Assembly (NCBI GenBank): GCA_937916395.1
Contig: CALFTN010000071.1
Coordinates: 1-35,070, forward strand
Direction: 5' to 3'
Origin: an uncultured Clostridia bacterium
GTDB taxonomy: Bacteria > Bacillota > Clostridia > Oscillospirales > Acutalibacteraceae
DNA: 35,070 nt
Both the position numbers and the translations under genes were made by a program. Positions 1-9,600 of this stretch are shown piece after piece. Position 1 is the first letter of the stretch. Each line of letters opens with the position of its first letter. Under the pieces are notes generated by a model that did no database searches, had not been told where the DNA came from, and saw only the letters and a list, made by a program, of their open reading frames with translations.

Positions 1-1744
1 CAGTTTTGAAGGCCATTTCTGATGAGTCAACCTCGTGGTATGAACCATCATAAAGTGTAACCTTAACGTCAACAACGTTGTAACCAGCAAGAACACCAGA
101 AAGCATTGCGCCTTTGATACCAGCTTCTGCAGGACCGATGAATTCCTTAGGAATAGCACCACCAACGATGTTGTTGACAAACTCGTAACCTTTTTGTTCA
201 TTAGGCTCGATTTTAATTTTAACGTGACCGTATTGACCGTGACCACCAGACTGACGAGCAAACTTAGTGTCAGCATTTGCTTCAGCAGTGATAGTTTCTC
301 TATAAGCAACCTGAGGTTTACCTACGTTAGCTTCAACTCTGAATTCACGAAGCAATCTGTCAACGATAATTTCAAGGTGAAGTTCACCCATACCAGCGAT
401 GATAGTTTGACCTGTTTCACCGTCAGTATAGCATTTGAATGTTGGGTCTTCTTCAGCGAGTTTTGCAAGAGCAATACCCATCTTTTCTTGACCAGCCTTA
501 GTTTTTGGCTCAATAGCAACACGAATAACTGGTTCTGGGAATTCCATTGATTCAAGAATAACTGGGTGAGCCTTATCACAAAGTGTATCACCAGTTGTTG
601 TTCTCTTAACACCAACAGCAGCAGCAATATCACCTGCATAACAGCAGTCAATATCTTTTCTGTCATTAGCGTGCATCTGAAGAATACGACCAATTCTTTC
701 GTTGTCGTCTTTTACTGAGTTATAAACTGTAGAACCTGTTTCGATTTTACCTGAGTAAACTCTGAAGAAACAAAGCTTACCAACAAATGGGTCAGTTGCA
801 ATCTTAAATGCAAGAGCTGCGAATGGCTCTGTATCTGAAGAATGACGAACTTCCTCAGCTTCTGTAACAGGGTTTACACCCTTGATAGCTTCAACGTCAG
901 TTGGAGCTGGCATATAATCGATAACAGCGTCAAGTAATTTCTGAACACCCTTATTTTTATAAGAAGTACCGCATACAACAGGAACCATGTTGTTAGCGAT
1001 TGTTGCTTTTCTGATGCATGTTTTAATTTCTTCAACAGTGAGTTCTTCACCTGCGAAGAATTTTTCCATTAAGTCATCATCTTGTTCAGCAACGTGCTCA
1101 ATAAGTTCTTCACGATACTTTTGAGCGAGTTCTTTCATATCTTCTGGGATCTCTTCGATACGAACATCTTTACCGAGGTCATCGTAATAAACAACAGCGT
1201 TCATTTCAACGAGGTCTATAATTCCCTTGAAGTCTGACTCAGAACCGATTGGAAGCTGAATCGGAACAGCATTACATTTAAGACGGTCTTTCATCATCTG
1301 GAGTACGTTGTAGAAGTCTGCACCCATAATGTCCATCTTGTTAACATAAACCATTCTTGGAACTTTATATTTATCAGCTTGTCTCCAAACAGTTTCAGAC
1401 TGTGGTTCAACACCACCCTTAGCACAAAGAACTGTAACAGAACCGTCGAGAACTCTTAAAGAACGCTCAACTTCAACTGTAAAGTCAACGTGGCCTGGGG
1501 TGTCAATAATATTGATTCTGTGTTTGTTCCAGAAGCAAGTTGTAGCAGCAGAAGTAATTGTAATACCTCTTTCTTGTTCTTGCTCCATCCAGTCCATTGT
1601 TGCGGAACCATCGTGAGTTTCACCTAACTTGTGATTAACACCAGTATAGTAAAGGATACGCTCAGTTGTGGTTGTTTTACCCGCATCGATATGAGCCATA
1701 ATACCGATATTTCTAGTTAATTCTAATGGTACTTGTCTTGGCAT
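1..1744 (-). CDS. fusA: Elongation factor G, partial (C-terminus beyond window edge)
   Basis: Translational GTPase that drives translocation of tRNA and mRNA on the ribosome and helps recycle ribosomes. The minus-strand reading frame starts at an ATG at 1744 preceded by GGAGG and a 5-nt spacer. It begins MPRQVPLELTRNIGIMAHID and runs open to the window edge, about 581 codons of an expected ~690. Visible GTPase motifs are the P-loop AHIDAGKTTTTE, the switch I region ERGITITSAA, DTPGHVDFT and the specificity motif NKMD. Domain IV appears near the edge (ARQSGGHGQYG). Roughly the last 110 residues, most of domain V, lie outside the window. It follows rpsG by about 24 nt, so it is probably the third gene of the str operon. 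Confidence 0.97.
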   Translation of the reverse strand, partial: MPRQVPLELTRNIGIMAHIDAGKTTTTERILYYTGVNHKLGETHDGSATMDWMEQEQERGITITSAATTCFWNKHRINIIDTPGHVDFTVEVERSLRVLDGSVTVLCAKGGVEPQSETVWRQADKYKVPRMVYVNKMDIMGADFYNVLQMMKDRLKCNAVPIQLPIGSESDFKGIIDLVEMNAVVYYDDLGKDVRIEEIPEDMKELAQKYREELIEHVAEQDDDLMEKFFAGEELTVEEIKTCIRKATIANNMVPVVCGTSYKNKGVQKLLDAVIDYMPAPTDVEAIKGVNPVTEAEEVRHSSDTEPFAALAFKIATDPFVGKLCFFRVYSGKIETGSTVYNSVKDDNERIGRILQMHANDRKDIDCCYAGDIAAAVGVKRTTTGDTLCDKAHPVILESMEFPEPVIRVAIEPKTKAGQEKMGIALAKLAEEDPTFKCYTDGETGQTIIAGMGELHLEIIVDRLLREFRVEANVGKPQVAYRETITAEANADTKFARQSGGHGQYGHVKIKIEPNEQKGYEFVNNIVGGAIPKEFIGPAEAGIKGAMLSGVLAGYNVVDVKVTLYDGSYHEVDSSEMAFKT

Positions 1745-1768
1745 AATATCCTCCGAATAAATAGATGA

Positions 1769-2239
1769 TTACCATCTGAAATGTGCAAAAGCCTTGTTTG
1801 CTTCTGCCATCTTGTGTGTATCTTCTCTCTTTTTGAATGCAGAACCCTGTGAGTTAACTGCATCTAAAATTTCGTTAGCAAGTCTTTCTTTCATTGTCTT
1901 TTCTGAACGTTGACGTGAATAAAGAGTAATCCAACGAAGACCGAGTGTCTGACGTCTCTCTGGACGAACATCAATCGGAACTTGGTATGTTGCACCACCA
2001 ACACGGCGTGCTTTTACCTCGAGAACAGGCATAACATTTTCCATAGCAGCTTCGAAAACTTCTAATGGTTCTTTACCTGTTTGTTCTGCGATGATATCGA
2101 AAGCGTCGTAAACAATTTTCTGTGCGACACCTTTTTTACCATCATACATAACGTTGTTAATAAGCCTTGTAACAAGCTTAGAGTTGTAAAGCGGATCTGG
2201 CAAAACATCACGTTTTGCTATCTGGCCTCTTCTTGGCAC
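1769..2239 (-). CDS. rpsG: 30S ribosomal protein S7, GTG start
   Basis: Primary binding protein of the 16S rRNA 3' major domain. It nucleates head assembly and lines the E site. The protein starts PRRGQIAKRDVLPDP, the canonical S7 N-terminus, and ends with MAEANKAFAHFRW. With the GTG at 2239 it is 156 residues, exactly the family length. An in-frame ATG 18 nt upstream (2257) would add six residues, but those codons are themselves the Shine-Dalgarno sequence (AAGGAGGG), so GTG is the supported start. It lies between rpsL and fusA in the str operon, after an unusually long spacer. Confidence 0.96.
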   Translation of the reverse strand: MPRRGQIAKRDVLPDPLYNSKLVTRLINNVMYDGKKGVAQKIVYDAFDIIAEQTGKEPLEVFEAAMENVMPVLEVKARRVGGATYQVPIDVRPERRQTLGLRWITLYSRQRSEKTMKERLANEILDAVNSQGSAFKKREDTHKMAEANKAFAHFRW

Positions 2240-2412
2240 TTCGCTTCCCTCCTTCATAATTATAATGATATCATAGGTACTCGAGTGACGTTGCTTCCCG
2301 TGGCGCCAATGGAGATTTACAACTCTATAAATAATAGGTTATATACTTACCATTGGTTGAATAAATTCAGCCTGCAAGAAGATTGTCCTTCAAATAAATC
2401 AAGCTACAAAAA
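2240..2412 (-). promoter_or_regulatory. Long rpsL-rpsG intercistronic RNA, candidate S7 control region
   Basis: The 173 nt between the rpsL stop and the rpsG start is long for this compact operon. Its half nearest rpsG (about 2265-2325) is GC-rich against an AT-rich background. It contains self-complementary words, TGGCGCCA and ACTCGAGT, consistent with a folded RNA. In E. coli, S7 represses its operon by binding the rpsL-rpsG spacer, so the position fits. I could not match the E. coli S7 structure, so the function is inference only. Confidence 0.35.
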
Positions 2413-2835
2413 TTATTTTGCTGCTTGCTTTGGACGCTTTGCACCGTATTTAGAACGAGATTGCATCCTGTTGGCAACACCTTGAGCATCAAGTGTACCT
2501 CTAATGATGTGGTAACGAACACCAGGAAGGTCCTTAACACGACCACCACGGATAAGTACCACGCTGTGCTCTTGTAAATTGTGACCCACACCTGGAATGT
2601 AAGCAGAAACTTCAATACCATTTGTGAGACGAACTCTGGCAAGTTTACGAAGCGCTGAGTTAGGCTTCTTTGGTGTGTCAGTCTTAACAACTGTGCAAAC
2701 GCCTCTCTTTTGTGGAGAGTTGTTGTTTGTAAGAACATTTTTCTTTGAGTTAAGACCTTTACCGAGTGCTGGAGCTTTTGACTTCTTTTCAAGAGTCTCT
2801 CTTCCGTTGCGTACGAGCTGATTAAATGTTGGCAA
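2413..2835 (-). CDS. rpsL: 30S ribosomal protein S12, TTG start
   Basis: Decoding-centre protein of the small subunit. The sequence PTFNQLVRNGRE is the usual S12 N-terminus. The motifs TPKKPNSALRK and GRVKDLPGVRYH carry the lysines whose mutation gives streptomycin resistance elsewhere; both look wild type. Starting at the TTG at 2835 the protein is 140 residues, normal for Firmicutes, which have a short internal insertion relative to E. coli. A longer frame exists from a GTG at 2844, but that GTG overlaps the Shine-Dalgarno GGAGGTG, leaving TTG at an 8-nt spacing as the credible start. First gene of rpsL-rpsG-fusA. Confidence 0.96.
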   Translation of the reverse strand: MPTFNQLVRNGRETLEKKSKAPALGKGLNSKKNVLTNNNSPQKRGVCTVVKTDTPKKPNSALRKLARVRLTNGIEVSAYIPGVGHNLQEHSVVLIRGGRVKDLPGVRYHIIRGTLDAQGVANRMQSRSKYGAKRPKQAAK

Positions 2836-2868
2836 GTATTTCACCTCCGAAAATTAATTGTATCTGCA

Positions 2869-2890
2869 GGGAGAAGGCGCACCTTCTCCC
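2869..2890 (-). promoter_or_regulatory. Hairpin in rpsL 5' leader
   Basis: A perfect 9-bp stem, GGGAGAAGG with CCTTCTCCC around a 4-nt loop, lies between the str promoter and the rpsL Shine-Dalgarno. No T-run follows, so it is not a standard terminator. It could stabilise the transcript or bind a regulator; no function can be assigned from sequence. Confidence 0.5.
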
Positions 2891-2905
2891 ACACATGCAA
2901 GAATA

Positions 2906-2934
2906 AATTTACCATTTTAAAACGACTTTGTCAA
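2906..2934 (-). promoter_or_regulatory. Sigma-A promoter of rpsL-rpsG-fusA
   Basis: On the minus strand, -35 TTGACA (2929-2934), a 17-nt spacer and -10 TAAATT (2906-2911). It lies between rpoC and rpsL, so the str genes can be transcribed independently of rpoBC. Confidence 0.75.
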
Positions 2935-2993
2935 CACTTAACAAAGATTAATTTTCAAAATCGTTAAAATGCACAAGTTTTAGTGGATTTTAA

Positions 2994-5900
2994 TCACTCT
3001 GCTTGTTCTTCTGTTGCACTAACTGCTTCCATTATCTCAGAAAAATTGCTGTCAGCTAAAACTTCTTCTGAAATTTTTGGTTCTGTAGAAACAATGTCAA
3101 CATCATTGTAGCACTTCATACCAGTACCTGATGGAAGAAGCTTACCAATAATAACATTTTCTTTAAGACCAAGAAGTGGGTCAACCTTACCACGAATAGC
3201 TGCATCTGTAAGAACTTTAGTTGTTTCCTGGAATGATGCTGCTGAAAGGAATGACTCTGTAGCAAGAGAAGCTTTTGTAATACCGAGAAGAACTGGTGAA
3301 TATGTTGCAGGAACAAATTCTTCACCTGTAGCTTCACATCTAGCCTTAGCTGCTCTGTTTGCAGCATTAAGCTCTCTTTTTTCAACTGATGTGCCCTGAA
3401 GTAAATCTGTTGAGCCTGGCTCTTCAATTTTTACTTTACGCATCATCTGACGAACAATAACCTCGATATGCTTATCGTTGATATCAACACCCTGCATACG
3501 ATAAGTCATCTGAACTTCTTTAATAAGATAATTGTGAACTGCATCTACGCCGAGAACTGCAAGAACATCGTGAGGGTTAACAGCACCTTCTGTAAGGTGT
3601 TGACCTTGCTTGATATATGCACCTTCAACAATTTCTGGACAAAGTCTTGCATCGTAAGGAATAAGATATTTCTTAACGTCATCTTCACCGGTAACAACAA
3701 CGTGCTTGCTCTTTTTGATTTCTTCAAATGAAACAACACCTGAGATTTCACTGAGCATTGCAAGTGTTTTTGGCTTTCTACCTTCAAAGAGTTCTTCAAC
3801 ACGTGGAAGACCCTGTGTAATATCGGCAGAAGAAGCAACACCACCGGTATGGAATGTTCTCATGGTAAGCTGTGTACCAGGTTCACCGATTGATTGAGCA
3901 GCGATAATACCAACTGCTTCACCAACAGTTACAGGACCTGCTGTTGCAAGGTTTCTACCATAGCACTTAATACATACACCATGTTCAGATTCACAAGTAA
4001 GAAGTGAACGGATTTTGATTTTTCTGTCTTCAGCGTTTTCTCTTGCATTAACGATTTTTGCAACCTCAGCTGCTTTAGCATCTGTAAGCATTTCGTCCTT
4101 AGAAGCAATCAATACGCCGTTTTCGTCGCAGAAATCTTCAAGAAGATATCTGCCTGTAAGTCTTTCTTCCAATGGTTCGATAACATCGTTACCATCTTTA
4201 ATATCATAAACTTCAAGACCGTCGTGGCAGTGGCAATCTTCCTCACGAATGATACATTCCTGAGAAACATCAACAAGACGTCTTGTAAGATAACCAGAGT
4301 CAGCAGTACGAAGAGCTGTATCGGCAAGACCCTTACGCGCACCACGTGAAGAAATGAAATATTCAATAATATTAAGACCTTCACGATAGTTAGCTCTGAT
4401 TGGAATTTCGATAGTTTTACCTGCTGTGTTGGCAATAAGACCACGCATACCTGCTAACTGACGGAGCTGTGAGTCAGAACCACGGGCACCAGAGTCAAGC
4501 ATCATAAAGATTGGGTTGTATGGGTCCATAGCGTTACGAAGTTCTGCAGAAACATTCTTTGTACATTCTTCCCAAGCTTTGATTATGCTACGTGAACGGT
4601 CCTGGTCACTAAGGAAACCGAATTCATAGTTTTCATTGATAACATCAATTTTAGCTTCAGTTTCTGCAAGATATTGTGCTTTCTTTTCTGGGATTGTAGC
4701 ATCACAAACAGCAACAGTAATACCACTTCGTGTTGAATACTTATAACCCTGTGCTTTAACAGCATCAAGAACTTCAGCAGATTTTGCTGTGCCGTGAACA
4801 CGGATACAACGTTCAATAATCTTACCTAACTCTTTCTTATTAACGAGCTTGTCAATTTCAAGAGTAAAAAGATTATCAGGATTACTTCTGTCAACAAAAC
4901 CTAAATCCTGTGGAATTGGTTCATTGAACATAACTCTACCAAGAGTTGTTTCAACGAGCTTTGTATGAGTAACACCGTCAACTGTTTTAGTCATACGGAT
5001 TTTAATTGGTGCATGAAGACCTACATCGCCTTCATCGTAAGCCATAATAGCTTCATCAAGGTTTCTGAATACCTTTCCGTTACCAATTTCGTCTGGTTTA
5101 ATAAATGTAAGATAATAGCAACCGAGAATCATATCCTGTGTAGGAACAACAACCGGCTTACCATCAGATGGTTTAAGAAGGTTGTTAGCAGCAAGCATCA
5201 AGAAACGAGCTTCTGCCTGTGCTTCTGCTGAAAGTGGTACGTGAACAGCCATCTGGTCACCGTCGAAGTCAGCGTTAAAAGCTGTACAAACGAGTGGATG
5301 AAGTTTAATAGCTCTACCTTCAACAAGGATTGGCTCAAAAGCCTGAATACCAAGTCTGTGGAGTGTAGGAGCACGGTTAAGCATAACCGGATGGTCTTTG
5401 ATAACTATTTCAAGAGCATCCCAAACTTCTGGACGAGCTCTTTCTACCATTTTACGAGCAGATTTAATATTATTAGCAATACCGAGCTCCCAAAGACGTT
5501 TCATAACGAATGGCTTGAAAAGCTCAAGAGCCATTTCTTTTGGAAGACCACATTGATAAAGCTTGAGTTCAGGACCAACAACGATAACTGAACGACCTGA
5601 ATAGTCAACACGCTTACCTAAGAGGTTCTGACGGAAACGACCTTGCTTACCTTTGAGCATATCTGAAAGGGATTTTAAAGCACGGTTGTTAGGACCAGTA
5701 ACAGGTCTGCCACGTCTACCATTATCAATAAGTGCGTCAACTGCTTCTTGTAACATTCTCTTTTCATTACGGATAATGATTTCAGGAGCACCAAGCTCAA
5801 GAAGCTTCTGGAGACGGTTATTTCTGTTAATAACACGTCTGTAAAGGTCATTTAAGTCAGATGTAGCAAATCTGCCACCATCTAATTGAACCATAGGACG

Positions 5901-6647
5901 AATATCTGGTGGAATAACTGGAATAGCATCAAGAATCATCCATTCTGGGCGGTTACCTGATGAACGGAATGCTTCTGCTACTTCAAGTCTTTTAAGAAGT
6001 CTGATTTTCTTCTGACCAGCAGCATCTTCAAGTTCAGCCTTTAATGACTCACATAATGCATCAACATCAATTTCTGAGAGAAGTATCTGAATTGCTTCAG
6101 CACCCATGCCAGCCTTGAATGAGTCAGCATCATATCTCAATACCATATCGTCGTATTCTTTATCACTTAAAATCTGGTATTTTTCAAGTGGAGTATCACC
6201 TGGATCAATAACGATATATTTAGCGAAATAAAGAACTTTTTCAAGGTCACGGTGTGATATATCAAGCATAAGACCCATTCTAGAAGGTGTTCCCTTGAAA
6301 TACCAGATGTGAGAAACAGGTGCAGCAAGTTCAATGTGACCCATTCTTTCACGTCTAACCTTATTTTTAGTGATTTCAACACCGCAACGTTCACAAACCT
6401 TACCTTTATAACGGATTCTCTTGTACTTTCCGCAGTGACATTCCCAGTCCTTTGTAGGTCCGAAAATCTTTTCGCAGAAAAGACCATCTCTTTCCGGTTT
6501 AAGGGTACGGTAGTTAATTGTTTCCGGTTTCTTAACTTCACCGTATGACCATTCTCTAATCTGGTCAGGTGAAGCAAGACCGATTTTTATTGATTCAAAA
6601 TCTATGTTATTCTCTTCAACTGTTTCAACTTTTGAAGCGTATGCCAT
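2994..6647 (-). CDS. rpoC: DNA-directed RNA polymerase subunit beta'
   Basis: Largest core subunit of RNA polymerase, carrying the active-site magnesium. The 1217-residue frame is of normal Firmicutes length. It has the N-terminal zinc ribbon (C70, C72, C85, C88 in WECHCGKYK...VCERCG) and the catalytic NADFDGDQMAVH near residue 460. It also has the second zinc cluster around CESEHGVCIKCYGR and the trigger-loop/bridge region (GEPGTQLTMRTFHTGG). It lies 43 nt downstream of rpoB, preceded by GGAAGAAGGG as a ribosome binding site. The last ~15 residues are acidic and variable. No truncation or frameshift is seen. Confidence 0.98.
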   Translation of the reverse strand: MAYASKVETVEENNIDFESIKIGLASPDQIREWSYGEVKKPETINYRTLKPERDGLFCEKIFGPTKDWECHCGKYKRIRYKGKVCERCGVEITKNKVRRERMGHIELAAPVSHIWYFKGTPSRMGLMLDISHRDLEKVLYFAKYIVIDPGDTPLEKYQILSDKEYDDMVLRYDADSFKAGMGAEAIQILLSEIDVDALCESLKAELEDAAGQKKIRLLKRLEVAEAFRSSGNRPEWMILDAIPVIPPDIRPMVQLDGGRFATSDLNDLYRRVINRNNRLQKLLELGAPEIIIRNEKRMLQEAVDALIDNGRRGRPVTGPNNRALKSLSDMLKGKQGRFRQNLLGKRVDYSGRSVIVVGPELKLYQCGLPKEMALELFKPFVMKRLWELGIANNIKSARKMVERARPEVWDALEIVIKDHPVMLNRAPTLHRLGIQAFEPILVEGRAIKLHPLVCTAFNADFDGDQMAVHVPLSAEAQAEARFLMLAANNLLKPSDGKPVVVPTQDMILGCYYLTFIKPDEIGNGKVFRNLDEAIMAYDEGDVGLHAPIKIRMTKTVDGVTHTKLVETTLGRVMFNEPIPQDLGFVDRSNPDNLFTLEIDKLVNKKELGKIIERCIRVHGTAKSAEVLDAVKAQGYKYSTRSGITVAVCDATIPEKKAQYLAETEAKIDVINENYEFGFLSDQDRSRSIIKAWEECTKNVSAELRNAMDPYNPIFMMLDSGARGSDSQLRQLAGMRGLIANTAGKTIEIPIRANYREGLNIIEYFISSRGARKGLADTALRTADSGYLTRRLVDVSQECIIREEDCHCHDGLEVYDIKDGNDVIEPLEERLTGRYLLEDFCDENGVLIASKDEMLTDAKAAEVAKIVNARENAEDRKIKIRSLLTCESEHGVCIKCYGRNLATAGPVTVGEAVGIIAAQSIGEPGTQLTMRTFHTGGVASSADITQGLPRVEELFEGRKPKTLAMLSEISGVVSFEEIKKSKHVVVTGEDDVKKYLIPYDARLCPEIVEGAYIKQGQHLTEGAVNPHDVLAVLGVDAVHNYLIKEVQMTYRMQGVDINDKHIEVIVRQMMRKVKIEEPGSTDLLQGTSVEKRELNAANRAAKARCEATGEEFVPATYSPVLLGITKASLATESFLSAASFQETTKVLTDAAIRGKVDPLLGLKENVIIGKLLPSGTGMKCYNDVDIVSTEPKISEEVLADSNFSEIMEAVSATEEQAE

Positions 6648-6690
6648 ATATGAATTACCCTTCTTCCTAATTAATTTTACAGAACACTAA

Positions 6691-9600
6691 TTATTCGTCC
6701 ATATCGTCGGTGTAATCAAAATCATCACCGTCATCTTCGTAGCCGAAGTCATCATCCATACCGAAGTCATCATCGCCTATATCAGGGATGTAGTCTTCAC
6801 CGTCACTGTCTTTGATGCCGTAGCCTTCTGCGCCTTCTGCATCGTTAACATTGCTGAATGCTTCATCGTCAACATTTGGAAGATTGATTTCATCATCAAA
6901 GTTCTGTTTTAAATCAATTTCGTTATTGTCTTTGTCAAGTACTCTGATATCAAGACCGAGAGACTGAAGTTCTTTAATAAGAACCTTAAATGATTCAGGA
7001 ACGCCTGATTTAGGAACGTTAAGACCTTTAACGATTGATTCATAAGTCTTAACACGACCAACAACGTCGTCAGACTTAACTGTAAGAATTTCCTGAAGAG
7101 TGTAAGCTGCACCATAAGCCTCAAGTGCCCAAACTTCCATTTCACCGAAACGCTGACCACCGAACTGAGCTTTACCGCCGAGTGGTTGTTGTGTAACGAG
7201 TGAGTAAGGACCTGTTGAACGAGCATGAATTTTGTCGTCAACAAGGTGGTGGAGCTTAAGATAGTACATGACACCAACAGTAACAGGATTATCAAACTGA
7301 CGACCTGTTCTACCATCTGTAAGCCATGTTTTACCATCTGTTGAAAGTTCTGCTTCTGAAAGCAAGTCACGGATATCGGTTTCGTGAGCACCATCGAATA
7401 CAGGTGTCATAACTTTAAAACCGAGTGCACGTGCTGCGTAGCCTAAGTGAACCTCAAGAACCTGACCGATGTTCATACGAGAAGGAACACCAAGTGGGTT
7501 AAGAACGATATCAAGTGGAGTACCATCTGGTAAGAAAGGCATATCTTCTTGTGGAAGAATACGAGAAACAACACCCTTATTACCGTGACGACCAGCCATC
7601 TTGTCACCAACGCTGATTTTACGTTTTTGAGCAATGTAGCAACGAACAACCTTGTTTACACCAGGATTTAATTCATCGCTGTTTTGTCTTGTGAATACTT
7701 CAACTTGTACAACAACGCCGTATTCACCATGTGGAACACGAAGAGATGAGTCACGAACTTCTCTTGCTTTTTCACCGAAGATAGCTCTTAAAAGTCTTTC
7801 TTCTGGAGTGAGTTCGGTTTCGCCCTTTGGTGTAACCTTACCAACAAGAATATCGCCAGAGTGAACCTCAGCACCAACACGGATAATACCCTCTTCATCG
7901 AGATTTGCTAATGCATCTTCACCAACGTTAGGAATATCTCTTGTAATTTCTTCTGGTCCGAGCTTAGTATCTCTTGCTTCTACTTCATGCTCTTCAATAT
8001 GAATAGATGTATAAACATCTTCACGAACAAGTCTTTCGTTAAGAAGAACGGCGTCTTCGTAGTTGTAACCTTCCCAGGTCATAAAGCCAACAAGAGCATT
8101 TTTACCAAGAGAGATTTCACCTTGTGAAGTTGCAGGACCGTCAGCAATAACTGTGCCTTCTTCAACTTTTTCGCCGATTTCAACAACTGGACGTTGGTTT
8201 ACACAAGTGCCCTGGTTTGAACGCATAAACTTAATAAGCTCGTAAGTATCAACTTCGCCATTATCAGTTGTAACTTCAACAATTTTTGCACTTACTGCAG
8301 AAACTGTACCAGCACGTTTAGCAAGAACAACAACACCACTGTCTACAGCAGCTTTGTATTCCATACCTGTACCAACTATAGGAGATTCTGTTTTAAGAAG
8401 TGGAACTGCCTGACGTTGCATGTTTGAACCCATGAGTGCACGGTTCGCGTCGTCGTTTTCAAGGAATGGAATCATTGCAGTTGCAACTGAGAATACCATC
8501 TTTGGAGAAACGTCCATATAATCAGCAACTGTAGGAGCAACTTCTCTGAATTCGTCGCGATAACGAACTGTAACACGGTCATTGATGAAGTGACCATCAT
8601 CACTAAGTGGTTCGTTAGCCTGTGCAACGCAGTAGTTGTCTTCTACGTCAGCAGTCATATATTCAACTTCATCGAGAACCTTACCATTTTTCTTATCTAT
8701 TTTACGGAAAGGAGCTTCAATAAAGCCGTATTTGTTAATTCTTGCAAATGTAGCAAGATATGAAATAAGACCAATGTTAGGACCTTCAGGAGTTTCGATA
8801 GGGCACATACGACCATAGTGGCTGTAGTGAACGTCACGAACTTCGAAGCCTGCACGGTCACGAGAAAGACCGCCAGGACCAAGAGCTGAAAGTCTGCGCT
8901 TATGAGTAAGCTCTGCAAGTGGGTTTGTCTGGTCCATAAATTGTGAAAGTGGAGATGAACCAAAGAACTCTTTTATTGCAGCAATAACTGGTCTGATATT
9001 AATAAGTGCGGAAGGAGTTGCTTTATCAGGTTCTTGTGCCTGAAGAGTCATTCTTTCACGAATAACTCTTTCCATTCTTGTGAAACCAATTCTGAATTGA
9101 TTCTGAAGGAGTTCACCAACAGAACGGATACGACGGTTACCAAGGTGGTCAATATCGTCGGTTGTGCCGAGCTCATTGCCAAGGCAGTTAAGATAGTTGA
9201 TAGTAGCAAAAATATCATCAATTGTGATAGTTTTTGGAATAAGAGCGTCGCAGTTTTCTCTCATTTTTTCATAGAGTTCTTCACCGCTGTCGCCATACTG
9301 ATTAATAAGGTCTGAGAGTACGCTGAAGCATACTTTTTCATTAATAGCGATTTCTTCAAGCTGTTCTGCTGTAAAGCCCTTTACAAAATCCATTGGGTCA
9401 ACCATACCATTAGAAATAACTTTAACTACTTTTTCTTCAACAGTGAGGAGTACCTCTTTTACACCAGCTCTGTCGATTTTTCTAGCCATTTCTTTAGATA
9501 CTTTTTCGCCTTCATCCAAAAGAAGTTCGCCTGTCATTGGGTCAAAAACAGGAGCAGCGAGAATTCCACCTGCTATTCTTTCTTCAATAGCAAGCTTTTT

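Noticed and set aside
2869..2890. Third L1-binding site in the rpsL leader
   Set aside because: It shares GTGTGGGAG with the rplK site, but it is a plain perfect hairpin and lacks the ATACCAC strand and internal loop.
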